From Formicarius rufipectus (lineage: Eukaryota; Chordata; Aves; Passeriformes; Formicariidae): a DNA stretch of 64,000 nucleotides. The DNA is taken from assembly GCA_013399695.1 (NCBI GenBank), contig VXAU01003708.1:1029114-1093113 (forward strand), read 5' to 3'. Under the pieces are notes generated by a model that ran no database searches, was not told the origin of the DNA, and saw only the letters and a list, made by a program, of their open reading frames with translations. A program made the translations under genes and the position numbers. Of this stretch, positions 26,071-39,494 are shown in pieces (within the stretch, counting starts at the first letter, position 1; every line of letters begins with the position of its first letter).

Positions 26071-27416
26071 CAAACTACCTTATTAAAAAAAAAACAAAAA
26101 CCAGAGCCTAAGAGACCCATTAAGGAACTTCAGCTACAAGGAGACAACCTCGCAGCAGAAGACAGCAGCTATACACAGCTTTGAGCATCAGCCACTTTGC
26201 TCTCATGCTTAATTTGATTAATCATTTTGGTATTATCCTCAATTAGAAAAGTGTCTTAACAGGAAAAAAACAAAACTGGTTTAAGCCTAAGACACAGCAG
26301 AAAACAGGAGTTACTGAACATGCAAGCTACTTGGGACTTCTGGCATTTACCAAGGATACAAAATTAAAGCTAAAAATTGTGGGCAAATACAAAGGCATTG
26401 GTGTTTCATCCAGACTGTGGATTATGAATTTTTTTTTTTTTTTAATAAACTGAAACCGAATTCCAGATGTTGAAAGTTGGGAAGTAAAAACTGCTTTAGC
26501 TGTAAAAACACAGAAAGGTGAGACAAAAATTTCTGCTGAAATATAATGAATCTTCGGGGTGAAAATGCAGCCCATGCACCCCCTCGCCAGGAATGGGCTG
26601 GGACTGGGATTTTTCCCCTTTGAGTGCCAAGCCAGGTAGTAGCACACAGGTTTGTCCCAAGTTTCTTTTAGTGATGGACAGACTGGAGCAGAAATCCCTG
26701 GGAACTCCTGCAGCAGGAAGGGGAATGAACCTCTCCTGCCTTTCTGCTGCTGGGGCAGCTGAACAGAGCCCACCTGGCCCTCCCAGCACCCACATTTGCC
26801 TCCTGCCAACCCACGGGTGGTACCTGGCAACTCCACCTGTGCAGTGAGGGGAACTCATGGATGCAATGGACATGAACTAGTACATCCCAAAAAGACACAT
26901 AAACCCACCATTCTCTTCCACCAGAGTCCAAATAATCCCTGACACAGCAGAGCCACATCTGAGGCTCTGGGAGGTTCTTCAGCATCCGAATTTGGACCCG
27001 AGTAACTGGTTCTTGGTTTATTACATGGGTTTGATCATCACCAACGCTCAGGGATTTTGAAAGCTGAATTCAGGGCAGTAATTTGAGATCATTGGTTTGC
27101 CTCTGTTTATTTCCATCACAGCATCCACAATGCCACAGATGAACATTCAAAATCCATAGCATCCTGCAGCATCCCACCAAGTCCTTCCCAGAAGAGACTG
27201 AGTTTCATCCCAAAATTCAAGAACAGCAGCAAATGTTTGGACTCTGATAAGAAGGGAAATATTCACCAGCATACTTCACTAGTGATGCAGTCACAACTTG
27301 CAAACTTAGTCACAGAAATATGACTGAACTTGTCTGCTACCACACAACAAAGTACCGTCTAGTGGTTAAAATCAGAGGACATGATTCAGGAATGCAAGTC
27401 TTTTCAAAGGAGAACT

Positions 27417-27461
27417 AAAACACATGATTAAGTGCTGTTGAAGTCAATAGGCTGATTCAGA
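27417..27461. repeat. Possible remnant of an old amniote repeat
   Basis: CACATGATTAAGTGCTGTTGAAGTCAATAGG, followed by CTGATTCAG, resembles the CATGCTTAAGTGCTTTGCTGAAT and TTGAAGTCAATGG parts of a repeat I recall from bird, turtle and crocodilian introns. Both motifs lie together here, which makes it stronger than the fragment at 26040. Confidence 0.4.
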
Positions 27462-30400
27462 GACCAACTTCTGGAGCGATGGATAATACTCCCCACATTG
27501 CCATATGGCTCTCAGTCAAACTTCCTAGAAGCATTTGCTAATACCGGGTTCCACCACAGCTTTTGGGAGGCCTGCTTTTCTTTTGCCCTTTTTTCTTTTT
27601 TCCATCTTTCTTTTTTTAAATCTATGTCTGGGATAACTTTCACCCACTCTGAAGATCCTCCAGGCTCTCACTGACTGAGAGAGAATACACAGCCAGGATT
27701 ACTGCAGGGTGGTGCAGACTCCTGCAGTAATTAACAGTCTCAAATGAAAAGTTATCTACAAATACAAATAAATGTAAAAATGTATTATATAAATATATGC
27801 TATATAAAAAAATAAATGCAAATGTATAATCCAAAGGCGCTTTCTGTTGTGTTTAGAGAAAGGCACACAAGCCTGTTACAGTGATGAAATCCAGCATGTG
27901 CATCTTGGCCAGCTGAGGGATCTCTGCAAACAATCCCAATCCCACCTCAGAACTCCCGAGCCCACTGCCTTTATGACTGGCAAATATTTCACTTTTCCTG
28001 CCACCTCCCCGTTCACTGCTACAGCAAAATGTTCCATGGCAGGTTTGCTATTCCTTATCCTTTTAATCTCTATTATGCACAGATAGCAGCCACTTGTCAC
28101 AGGCTCCTGTGAAGCAGTGACACCAGCAGGGCCACCAAAGCTGACCCACGCCAAGCAAACCACATCCCAAGGTTCTTTCTAACTCCTGGGAACGGCATCC
28201 AGCAGCACCTCCTGCTCCCCAGCCACCCCTAATCCTGCCAACACAAACACGCTTGAGCAAACCCAACCTTTCAGCAAGATACATGGCTACCCAGAAGACA
28301 CTATCTAACATTTACAGTAACTTGGTTACAGATTTTATTTGTATTTACAGGAAGGGAAAAGGAAGGGGGACACCCCTGTCAGAGACACGCACTGACTTTC
28401 ATGCCCTCCCCAAGTCACCCATCTGAAATAATCCACTCATTTTGCACACCTAATTCCTTGCAAAGGCTGAAAACTTGCTCTTTACATTTGGACACCGAAA
28501 AGAAGAAATAAAACAAAAGCCCAAGGAATTCTTGTTGGCTTTTTGAAACACTTCATAGATAAGGCGTAACATCGTTTTTAAGCAGTTTGAAAACACCCTG
28601 TTACTGCCTACAATTAAATAAATGTAATCGCAGCCTAAGCCAGCCCTCCCGGCCATCTGTCTTTAAGGCAACGGGGAAAGAAGAGGCGCTACAACGTGCA
28701 GTACTTTTTCTGGCTATTAAAGTGTTTCTCCTTATTCAATATCTAAATTAAATCAAATGGAGTATACTAAGTAAGCCCATAAGACACAGTGCATGATGCA
28801 AGAGCCTTAAAATCCTTATCTACTGAGCACTCCAGCTTAAAGGCTGATGTTTTATGTTCCCCTGCAGCGCACGGGGATCCTGCTGGCTGGGCCAGACTAG
28901 GAAAATAAGCTACGAATGACCAAATGCAACTGCAACTTGAAAAGTAGGAACCAAACCAGACACAACAAACCACAGAGCAGCCGTCCCAGCCCGGCCCGTG
29001 CTGGGGTGGCTGATAAGATGCTCCCAACGCCACGAGCGGGGCCGGTAATCACAAGATGCTCCTCCCGGGGTGCACAGGGTGAGGAAAGCAGAATGCCGCC
29101 GGAGTTGTGCAAATCTGCTGAATGAATTCCAGAGTCATGAATTCCCCGAGTTTCAGCGGTTCCCAAAACGCCCGTGAGCCAAAATCCACAGCCCTGCCTG
29201 GATGCTCTGCTTGCAGGTCCCGGTGCCGCGCAGACCAGGGTAGCCCATCCCATCCTGCACCCACGGGTGACCTGTGGAGCAGCAGGAAGGGCATTTTGGG
29301 TCCTTTTCCGTCCGTTTTGGTCACAAGCAGCCCTGTAGACAGCTCACAGGACAGTCATTCCCTGCACTGACTGTGGTTCTGGGCAAGAAAAGGGTGCTCC
29401 TCCGTGCTCGTGCATCCGTGTCTGCATCCCATGGCAGGAGCACTGAGCACCAACTACTACAGGGGCTATAAATACCAGCTTCACGACACACAAAAATGAA
29501 ACCCGAGTTCAAGTCAAACTCCACCATCTGTCCTCAAAGTTCGAATGTGTTTCTCTCCTGAATATATGTACTTGAAGCATAACTACATGTGAAATATCAT
29601 TTTACATGTCCTATTAAAGGAACATTTACCACAAATGAGAGTTAAGCAGCTCAAATATTAAAATATGAATGGAACTATTGCTGATAACAATGGCATAAAT
29701 TAATACTGGTAGTTAATTATCTGGTTTTAGTCTCAGACTTTAATTGGAAGAATGAAGGGTTTTAACAAAATTTGTGTTACTAAATAATATAATTTACTCA
29801 AATCCTTAAGTTTTCAGCCCAACCAGATCAATCAATTTAGTTTCTACTGTTCAACTCATCTGCCCTACATTTAGCATACCTGCCCACAGAAACAAACCAC
29901 ACAATGTACCTTATTTCCTTTGTAGAAAAGCTCTGTAATAACCACCACATCTACTAAGTATATCTGGAGGTCAAATTTCAGATCTCTTCGTTTTTTTCTT
30001 CTCCCCTGTTACCTTTCAGCTTTGTAAGTGCCAGAAAACAGTTTGAAAAACAAAAAAACCCTCCAACTTTCTGAGCAGAAAAATGCAAAAATCACGTTTC
30101 CTCTGACCAGACTGCACAGCTTGAAAAGGGAAAAAGGAAGAGGAAAAGAGAGAGTGTCAGTTCATGGTGCAGAGCAGCCGCGGGGCTGGCGCTGTGACGA
30201 CAGCACTGGGACATCCTCAAATCCACCCAGCATTCCAACAATGCAAAGCAAAGCCAGTGCAGATGATCCACAGGGTATCCCAGCCCCACGGACAGGACAC
30301 TGCTTGTGATGAAAGCAAAAGGGGAATCTGAAATCACGGTGGCTGGTTTTTAATTATCTAAAATAACAGGAACTGGGCGCATGGCTCTCCAGGAGCCTTT

Positions 30401-30602
30401 GGAAAAACTGAGTTAACATTGCTGAGGGCACGGAGGGAAGCCTGGTCTTAGCCAGCATCCTTTGGCATGAAGGGATTGCCTGACATCAGCAGAGAAAGGA
30501 TCAAACCACACTCCGAGAAGCTCCTCAGAGATGTAACATAAAAAGCCAAGTAATATTAAAATACTAGTGACTGATTCACACTAATAAGGGCTAAGGAGGA
30601 CT

Positions 30603-30637
30603 GAGAGGGAGGGGAGAAAAAAAGAAAAAAGGAGAAA
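30603..30637 (+). repeat. 35-nt uninterrupted purine tract
   Basis: A pure A/G run (GAGAGGGAGGGGAGAAAA, an A-rich middle, then GGAGAAA) without a single pyrimidine. Homopurine tracts of this length can form triplex DNA or act as nucleosome-excluding elements, but many are neutral. Confidence 0.8.
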
Positions 30638-33600
30638 CAGACACCAACCTACGGTAGTTAACTACAAAGAAATCATTTCAGGGCTCAAACCAATGCAATA
30701 TTTTAAAAATTAAAACAATTTCATAAAACAACACTACTACAAGCCCACCCAAAGCAGCAAGAAGCCGTTTTTACCATTTCAATCAAATACAAACCTGATA
30801 TGCTAACTTAAAGGATCAAGACAAAATAATATATGTGGGCCGGCAATCTGAATGCCAAGTCTTACCCATGTGAATTCAGTTATAAATGCTTGGAAAATGT
30901 GATTCTCTAAGTTAGAAATAGCAGCTGTAGCATTCAAAGGTACTCCAGTAATTACTGGAATGCTTGCTGAAAAACTAGACAGAAGCTAACATCTTACTTA
31001 CATTAAATACGCATTTACCATGAATTAAAAGAGCCACAGAAAAGAAAAAAAGAAAAGAACAAAACCAGAAAACAATCAGGCAAGCAGATGTTCAAACAAG
31101 AAGGGGAAAAAAAATGACAAGAGAGGGACAGATGCTCATTTTTGATAGTCACCACAGTGCAACAAAGGTGCCCCACACCACCAGCCTCCCCAGGTCACGG
31201 ATGCTCAACAGCCAAAGGGAGCCAGACTGTCACCTCTACATCTGTAAGTGGTAATTTCATCCCAGATACTGCAATAACACGCTGCCTTCAAATCGCAGAA
31301 ACGCTGCCTAGTCATCTGAGACAACAGTAAAACAAGCAGCAACACCAAGTGTAGTTGTCTACTACTGCCTGAGGGACTCATGGGTTTAGCAGCCGGGCTG
31401 GCATAAGGATTATATTATCGAGGAGTGCCCTGCACTGCTTTATTTTATTAAGTGCCAGTGAAATGTCTGCTGCACTTGGTGCCTGGGAAATACTGTAAGA
31501 AACGCCAACCACCAAACTACAAATTAAGCTACTTGACCAATCCACACTCATTATCAGCTGCTGCTCCCTGAAAAGAAACCGTTCTGGGAATAAGGGAACG
31601 GGGACGTTGGCAGAGACGGGAAGAGAACCTCTTTGCAGTGAACATAAAGCCCCAGGACACGCCGGTAGGAGCAGCGAAGTCCACACCCAGGCTTTGGAAG
31701 GAGGTACCCGAGGAGAAGTTATCTGCAAAATGTGCATCACACTCTCCTGGCTCTCTTCACACCTCCCCCTTCACATCCCCACTCCCATGCACCTTCGCGT
31801 CTATTCCCACACTTCTCTCGCTACCCACATCCTGAACATATTTATGTTGTAAACATCCATTTGGAAGCTTGTGGCACACAGGAGGATGCTGCTCTGAGCT
31901 TCAGGATGCAGCCAGCTCACCATGACCCCTCTCTGCCAGCTGCACAGGAGGGGAAAGAACTACTTGGCCCCTCACACTTATCTTTTACCCACTCAGGATC
32001 CAGATTATTGCCTAATAAAACTTCACAGCAAACCTATTAAAAATTAAGGGGTATCTCCCTTCCTACATAATGATTTGTCACAAGTCAGACCCAAATCAGG
32101 ATTGATGAGGTTCATGGTACTGTCCTTCTTGTCTTTTTTTTTTTTTACATTTGGCAGAATTTTTTTGCAGCCCTTCTCACTCCTTACTGACACAAAATTT
32201 CTCCTTCAGTGCTCCAGACCTTACTTCTTCATCAAGATGAACTAAGAGGCAAAAGGCAGCTGAGCCAGCAGAAATGTTCCCACTGTCCTTCAGGAAACAC
32301 GCAGAGGAGTCCAAGTAGTTGGTATGATTCAGAACTAGTGGTAGAAAAAGGACAAACCAGATTACAGCAACACAGAGGACTCCATCCAAAACCTGCATCC
32401 AAAGAGACTCCTGCAAACATATGGTGGAAATGTGACTTTTTGCAAATATCCTCCGCAGAAGCCAATTCCTCTCCTCCACCCAAGCCACATCCAATAGCTC
32501 CAGTGGAATGAGCTGTTACTTACACGTATTAGTCAGGAGAGGCATCAGCCATGATACAAATTTTAATCCATCTAGCTAATGAGGAATCTGCCATCTAGTT
32601 AATGTGCTCAGACCCTCCAGAGAAATTAAAATCTACCTATTCAGGTTCCTTGCTAACCAAGCACTGCCCATCCCGGGGCAAGGCAGCAGCTTTTCTGAGC
32701 TATCACATCCCGCGCTCCCTCCGCGGCACCGGCACCGCTCCACCAGCACAAAGGAGAAGCACCTGAAGCAGAACTGCATTGAGAAAACAGAACTTGGAAA
32801 GAATGCGTGAGCAACTTCAATCCAAATATAAAATGCATTTAAAGGTCATAATTTGCATAACTCCATCTCATGTTTTTTGTTTTGTGGGGTTTGGTTTTTG
32901 CCTCTTTTTTAAATTGCTCTCTCCTGGGAGGTGCCGAGCACTTCTGAGAATTGTTGAGCGCTGCTGCTCCTCATTTAAAGTTTTAACAAGTCTTAGGGCT
33001 GTTCAGTGCTTGGCAGGAGCAGCTCTGTAAGGCATCCTAGGACCATGCTAACAGGTACATGGCATTAATAAAAACAACCCTTTTCACAAAAGAAACCATT
33101 GGGAGAAGGCACACAGCCCCATCCATCATCACTTGCCAACAGGACTGGAAGGACACGGGAGTTTCACTTTCTTATGATGCACTCTTGGTGGTGGATTCAG
33201 AAAAGCATCAAGATGCAACCAGTCATAACAAGAAAAGCTCAAAAGGCCACAGATACAAAGTGCCCCAACAACCCTAGTAGCTGCTTTTAATCCTTTTGTT
33301 CCCTTGGCTCAACAGCTGCTCCAATCCAAGGATGCTGTGTTGATACCCTAAAACTTCATCTCCAAACCCATGCCAAGCCCTATATAAGTGTGTCTTATTT
33401 TCCTCGTAACTGGAAGAGTGGCAGGTACAAGGAGTGCCCTCTTCAAGCAAAGTGAATATCAGGAGATGCTGGAACATTCAGCTCTTGTTTCCTGTATAAA
33501 ATTAATTATGATGGCCAACCTGTGCTGCTGCTTCATCTTCAGGGGAAAAGATGAAACAGCTCAACTGATACCATGGCAAGGGAAGGGCTCGTCACAGCAA

Positions 33601-34087
33601 CGTCTGAGGCTGCTGCAGAAGTGGTGTTCTGCCTTTGCCTCAGCTCAGGAGGAACTCTGGAGATGGCTGGAAACTGGCTACAAGGCTGTAGCTCCCCCAG
33701 CTTGTATAAACGCGTTTGCAGGGATCAATGCTCTCGGCATCGGGTTCAGAGGCTGAATGCAGCTCCATCACCATTAGCACCTGACTGATGATTGACACAA
33801 ACCACACACCACCTACAAAGGCACTGCACAGACCTGAGCGTGTGGGAAATGCAGGCTTCCTAAAAACCCTCTGCTGTATCTCAGATGTTTTCCCACATTT
33901 CATTAAAAAAGAGATCAAGGTTGCAGTATCTGTGTTAAATGGGATCTTTCATTTCCGTGGCATCCGCTTGCATTCCTTTCAAAACTTAAGAAATATTCTG
34001 TTTGTTCTGGCTTAGGCACAAGATCTTTCCCCCAAAGCACGTTCCTCACAGCACTCTGCTGCAGACATCCCAACCAAGAAAGCACCC

Positions 34088-34400
34088 AGAGTCCAGCCAT
34101 TAACTCAACCCTGTCATGTTCACCACTAAACCATGTCCCTTAGCACCACAACCACAGATTACGTGAACACTTCCAAGGATGGTGACTCCACCACTTCCCT
34201 GGGCAGCTTATTCAGAGACTGAGCACCTTTCAGTGAAAAAACTTTTCCTAATACCCAAACTACACTTCCCTGGTGCAACTTGAGGCCATTTCCTTTTGTC
34301 TTCATACGCTTTTTTCATCACTATCAACCCTAAAACACGCACTTGGGAAGAACTTTCTGGCACCGTCCTCCACAGCCTTGTCACCCTTCTGGCTGCAAGG
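34088..34400 (-). mobile_element. CR1 LINE 3' fragment (antisense)
   Basis: The plus strand carries a diverged copy of the CR1 3' untranslated region in reverse complement. Diagnostic segments in order are CCACTAAACCATGTCCCTTA, GGATGGTGACTCCACCACTT, CCCTGGGCAG, TTTCAGTGAAAAAACTTTTC, CTAATACCCAAACTAC and TGCAACTTGAGGCCATTTCC. CR1 is the dominant LINE of birds. Its own sense strand is minus, so the element's 3' end is at the left. The terminal ATTCTATG repeats are not recognisable to the left of 34088, and homology fades after about 34290-34400. The element is thus 5'-truncated, as is usual for CR1, and decayed at its 3' edge. Open frames crossing it are accidental. Confidence 0.85.
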
Positions 34401-35539
34401 GAAGGAGGATTAAGCTCCCTGTTCCTGGTTCCCATTACCAGAGGTCTCTGCAGCTCCCGGGACAAGGGATGGCTCCATCCAGTGAAGCAACATGAAGTGA
34501 ACATCAGAGAATGGACAGTCCAAACTCCCCAGAACGTTCTGGCAGGAGGAGATCCACACACAGCCTCAGGCACAGCGAGGAAACCCACAGGTTCTCTCCA
34601 CTACAAGGCGTGCTTTGCTGTGCGTTCTTGTTTGTTTGTTTTGAAATATTCTGGCAGTGGAAACAGAGTCACTGTTTTGTTTTTCTCCCCCACATATGCT
34701 ATATAATTTTGTTTCTAGCACTCGCTTCTTGCTTACTCAGTTGCCTATAGTCTGCCTCTCTCACAGGAACGCTGTGTTTGTCCCCAAACTGCATCCTGAT
34801 CCAACTGCTTTGTGTCATCCCACCAGCCCTGCTCAGGGAGAGACGATCAAAATATCTTCCCTAGGAGGCAATGTGGAGAGGTGGGCAATTATGTTACTTC
34901 AGACCAAAGCTGACCTACAAGGCTGAAGGGTGCTCGGAAGTGTTTTGGCTACTGAACTCAGTAAACACGACATGAGGAGAGGGAGTAGTGCTACAAACAC
35001 CACACCAAGGCTTTCTTTGTGCCAGATACACTCTAAGAAAATAGCACATTTCAGCTATTCAACGTGGCCAGTCCCCCTGCAAATTAGTGCACAATACGAC
35101 CACGCTTCCAGCAACGTTTAGAGACGGACAATAAATTAATACAGGACATCCCAACAGGCTGCGGGTCGCAGCCATCAACAAGTAGGTCAAACTAATTCTG
35201 GAAGCCTGCAAGAGGCACATAAAATAGTCTGAGGCAGCAGTCCAAGGCAGGGATGAAGCAATCCCCACTTGAACTCATCCAAAAGCACTGACACAAGCCC
35301 AGGTGCCAAAGGGATGCAGGACGGAGCCATCCCCAGCCCATGCAACTTGCCTCCCATCTCCTCAAGTTACAATTAACTTCCCTGACAAAATGCAAATACA
35401 TTAAAAAAAACACCCAAGCCAATTAAGACACAAGTGTTTAAAGACACGGGTAGTAATTACAAATGTATTATTCATACCTAATTTACAAGATGAACTTCTT
35501 TCAGTAAAATATTAAACTGTTTACATGCATTCAGGAAGA

Positions 35540-36090
35540 CAGTGTCCCAGCCCTCTGCGTCCTGCTCTGCAGCGGTGACTATTGCTATGCAACAACTCCG
35601 CAGCCTTACAGTGTACACTATGGAGTAATCAGAAAATGTTTGACCTCAGATATCTACTTGACCCCACAGAAATGCAGACTCGCTCGCTATAAAATCCTAA
35701 ACAATGGGGCAGACAAGGTCAGAGGGTCAAAGCAAGTATTAACAGGTCATTGTGCAACCCACTTGGGAGCAATTACTTCTGGTCACGGCTAAGTGGACAC
35801 TTGATTGAATACCACTAAGACAGCTCACATCCCACAGATAACAATCCTCACAGCGATTAAGAATTAAAGCCCCCATGATTCAGCCTTTATTACTCAAATG
35901 AACCTAACTATTCCATAAAAAACTCTTGGTATATGCATGATGCAAGGTCTAAATTGAAATGCCACCTCATTAAACAATAATATCTAATTTTATCTAAATG
36001 AATTTTCATGAAAGTACGCCACACAGCTCAGGAATTTTTAAAATGAATTATCACAAGCGATACATAATTTCACCAAAACTGCTGCAGGAA
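35540..36090. promoter_or_regulatory. Candidate conserved non-coding element
   Basis: A roughly 550-bp block without repeats or simple sequence. Homeodomain-type ATTA/TAAT cores are frequent in its right half, there is an X-box-like motif at 35581-35593, and long open frames are absent. Such composition is typical of vertebrate enhancers near developmental genes, but conservation itself cannot be seen from one sequence, so this is an inference. Confidence 0.3.
35581..35593 (-). promoter_or_regulatory. RFX X-box-like motif
   Basis: ATTGCTATGCAAC on the plus strand is GTTGCATAGCAAT on the minus strand. It is one base different from the site at 18148-18160 and close to the RFX palindrome. The ATGCAA part could alternatively be an octamer (POU) half-site. 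Confidence 0.3.
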
Positions 36091-39000
36091 AAAAAAAATT
36101 AGCTTCAGGGATGAAAGGGAAACATCTATGCTGAATGAAAATTGCACTTCTGCTTGCAGGAAGGGTAAAAGGGGGCTTCAGGGCTTCTGCCAGACAATGG
36201 AGCCAGAATTTAATCAAATCAACACCTTTCTGCTATGCCAGGTATGCTCACTCTACCCCAACCAACAATAAGCACCCAAAGCATGTACAAAACATATACA
36301 CACATAGGCCACTTCCAGAAAAGGGGGTGTCACCTGCACACAGCCCCTAAAATTGGAGTTTATTATCATAAATTGTTGAAAGACTCACCCGTGACTGACT
36401 TAACTGGCCTCTATCACCTCAGCTGAAAACAGCTTGTCCATCCCCTCCTGAAGGTGAGAACCCTGTTTTGGCACCTGTGAGCCATTTAAGAGCTCTTAAT
36501 TGTTTTACAAAAATGAGCAGTACAAACGACTGCTTTAAAAGCCTGTCCATCAGAAAATCACTGAGAGAAAAAGGCAAGTGGATATAATTTTTAGCCTATT
36601 CATCTGGTGATTCCATAAGCAGAAGTGGCAGGTCTCACTGCCCTGTTGGTAAAAGGCAACGCCATCAACCCAAAGGTGTTCATGGCCTCATTCCTAAAGC
36701 CCCAGGTGTGACTTTTTCCAAAGCCTAGCTCTCCCTCAGACCTCCCTTGTCCAGCTAATTCCTGGAATATACCTGGTACTCAAAAAGTCCCTGTCTTCTT
36801 CCATGGGCTATGCCTTTCACATGAGAAGAGGACCAGAAAAAAAACAAGACAGACCCATTTTCCAAGCTGAGGAGCCCGGCATAAAGATGTGAAGAGCAGG
36901 CTGGTGGTGGCTGATGGGTGCACGTGGAAGGCTGGGTAAGGCCATCAAAAAGGCAATGCCAACACAAGTTTGGGTGCTTGTGAGGATGAACTCCTTCGCC
37001 CCTTCCCTGCTCCACCCCAGCAGCAAAGCCAACGCCTCGGGATATTTCAGAGCATTGCATATGCAGACACTTGGATGTGCAAAATTATGCATGCATTTTG
37101 GAGGCCATTTTAGAGCCTGGCTCGTGAGTCATACAGAAAGTAGATCAGGAAAAAAAGAAAAGTTTCTAGATGCATTTTTCTGTATTCTTGCTACTGCAGC
37201 ATGGCCTTGCTTTTTTTGCCCCTTCTTTGCTTTTTTTCTTTAATACTGAAACTCTTTGGGTATTTTGTCCTGTAACTGCTGGAAAATTCTGAGTTAAACC
37301 AGGAGTCTTTTATATGAGTGTTAATACCACCATAATCAGCTGATAACATGTCAGATACGCAGCATGCAGGCCTGACAGACTGGTGTGTTCATCACCACTG
37401 GTCACTGCACAGGAGCACAGGAGGAATGAAAAGCTGCACGGTTGCTTCTCCCTTGTCCTGCTGCCGGTGAGGTGTAATAACACTATTATGAAAAGCAAAC
37501 AGGGATGAACTCTGCTCAAAAGAAGGTGAAGCCTGAACTGAGAAATCAATTCCTGCATCAGTCGTGCCCCTACAACAGAGTAATGCTGTTACAAAGTTCA
37601 TCAAGCTCTCCAAATCCTCACCCTGGCAAGACTGACAGTATTGTGCACACTTTATTGGCACTGAATATTCATATTGGGGCAGCATCTGGAGACAAACTAA
37701 GGCTGTCACTGTGGGGAAAAAGTCAGCCCTGGAGTCCAGCCACCAGCTGGAGATTCCATTAGGAGGTCCATGCTTGATTTTCCTCTCTTTCACGGACTTT
37801 CTGCCCAGCTGTACATCCCCTGTACCTCTGCCTGCCCAGCTCTAAGATAAGGATCTCGTGTTCTCCTACCCCAGGGTGGACAACACATTACAGACCCCAG
37901 TGCCCTGTTCCAAGGGCAGACAGCGCTGCTGGGGGCTGTAATGGCATGTTGAAGATGAGAGTCCAAAAAGATGTTCTGAGACAGGCCAGCTCACACATGA
38001 GAGGGCTGTAACAGGGGAAGAAGTAACAAAATGCTGCCAGGAGAAAGGGACTATGTGAGCTTTGTGGCACTGATGCAGTGAAGTACTGGAAGACTCTGGG
38101 ATACAGGAAGATGGCTAAAATGGGGTAAAACTGAGGAGGACTGGGCAAGCAGGGATAAACTTTACCTGTTTCTGCAAGGCAGCACAAAGCCACGAAGGGA
38201 TGCAAGAGCAGCCCCAGGTCAGAGCAGTGCTTGGCAGCTGTGCAGTGTCATGGTGGGGAAAGCTTGGGAAGACACAAACATAACAAAAAATAAATGAGGC
38301 AAGAGGATGCAAGAGAACTCACTGTTAGCACCAGCTGAGTCAGAGAAGGGCAGGACTGTGAGACATCAAGCAGGGAACACCGACTGGTCTTACCACCTCA
38401 GAGTCACAGTGGAATCACTCACCAGGGCTTCCCTGACCAAGCTGCACAGCATGCGGTCCCTTCTTCCTTTCCTGATGCTTTCCAAACCACATGAGCATAC
38501 CATACACAAAACACAAAGTCGAGAGCTACTACAGCCAGCCAGGCCAAAATCTATGGGATGGTTCAATGACTCTCTGACCTGCTTCTGATGAGGAATGTGG
38601 ATGAATCAGAGAAGTCATACCTAAGTGAGCAGGCAGAGGTGATGGTACCTGGTCTGAATCCAGGTGCACAGACAATTCTTAGGCCTCTTTTTCCTCCACT
38701 TGCTGTTTTTTCATTTGTATGTCCAGGAATTTCTTCTTGAATTATTACGTGCTGGACTATTCCCTGACCTTGCAATAGGAGCACTGCAGGCCACCTCCTG
38801 ACCACCCTACTCTCCCCACCTAACATCTCTCACCCAGGAATTCAGCACCGAGTAAAAATTAAACAATCAGCAGAACAACCTTGATTAAGGTTTGGCAGCT
38901 CTCTCCCTTGGAGCTACTTCTGGGGCTGGGGAGAACCCCACGCTGCCTGTGTGCTTCAGCTGCATTACCCAACACATGCAATTCACTGAAACTGGTCTGA

Positions 39001-39448
39001 ACAGTCATGAACACACACCCTGTGCCGATCACTGCACCCAGCTCAGACTCTGGAAGCACAGATCTGCTGTCAGGTACCTCACAAGTGAGTTTTCCAGAGA
39101 CAAGCTGACACCTTTTTAGAAGAATATGCAGGATTTTAACCTTCCCTGCAGCTCCCACACAGCATATCATCACCTGCAAATGATGATGGTTCATCTGCCA
39201 ACACAGACTTGGGCTTCCATCACCTGGACACACATGGGTGATGTCCAAATTTACCAGGGGCAAGCAATGACATTTGGTTTCCCATCCCTTGACAGGTGGA
39301 AGAATCATTGCAAAGGAGGCCATGTCCTGTACCCATGGCTGGAGGGGAAGGATCAGCACAGGAACTGCTGCAGGGGAAGGAAATCGGGAAATCAAGAAGG
39401 AAATGGCTGGGCCAGATAAAATCCCCAGTCCCCCCTCTTGTTAAACAG

Positions 39449-39494
39449 GATGTTTCTGGTTCAGACACAGATGGGAAGAGAATCCACTCGATGG
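39449..39494 (+). other. Exon-shaped 46-bp segment with splice-like borders
   Basis: A pyrimidine tract and acceptor (CCCCCCTCTTGTTAAACAG, AG at 39447-39448) precede 46 bases that end in TGG, followed by a good donor GTAAGC (39495-39500). The internal sequence is open in one frame (reading DVSGSDTDGKRIHSM), but the length is not a multiple of three and I recognise no protein. It could be a non-coding or cryptic exon, or coincidence. Confidence 0.15.

Larger units (their letters stand above)
25673..34087. other. Gene-less stretch
   Basis: No gene seen. 28860-29240 is GC-richer with about 17 CpG by hand count over roughly 400 bp, below what I would call an island. 29530-30000 and 30650-31100 are AT-rich. 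Minor direct repeats occur, such as CCATCTAGCTAATG at 32568-32581 with a one-mismatch copy at 32591-32604. Simple repeats, a purine tract and two old repeat fragments are listed separately. Confidence 0.55.

Noticed and set aside
34208..34588. 126-codon minus frame
   Set aside because: It overlaps the CR1 3' untranslated fragment and the decayed sequence beside it. It is not the CR1 reverse-transcriptase frame.
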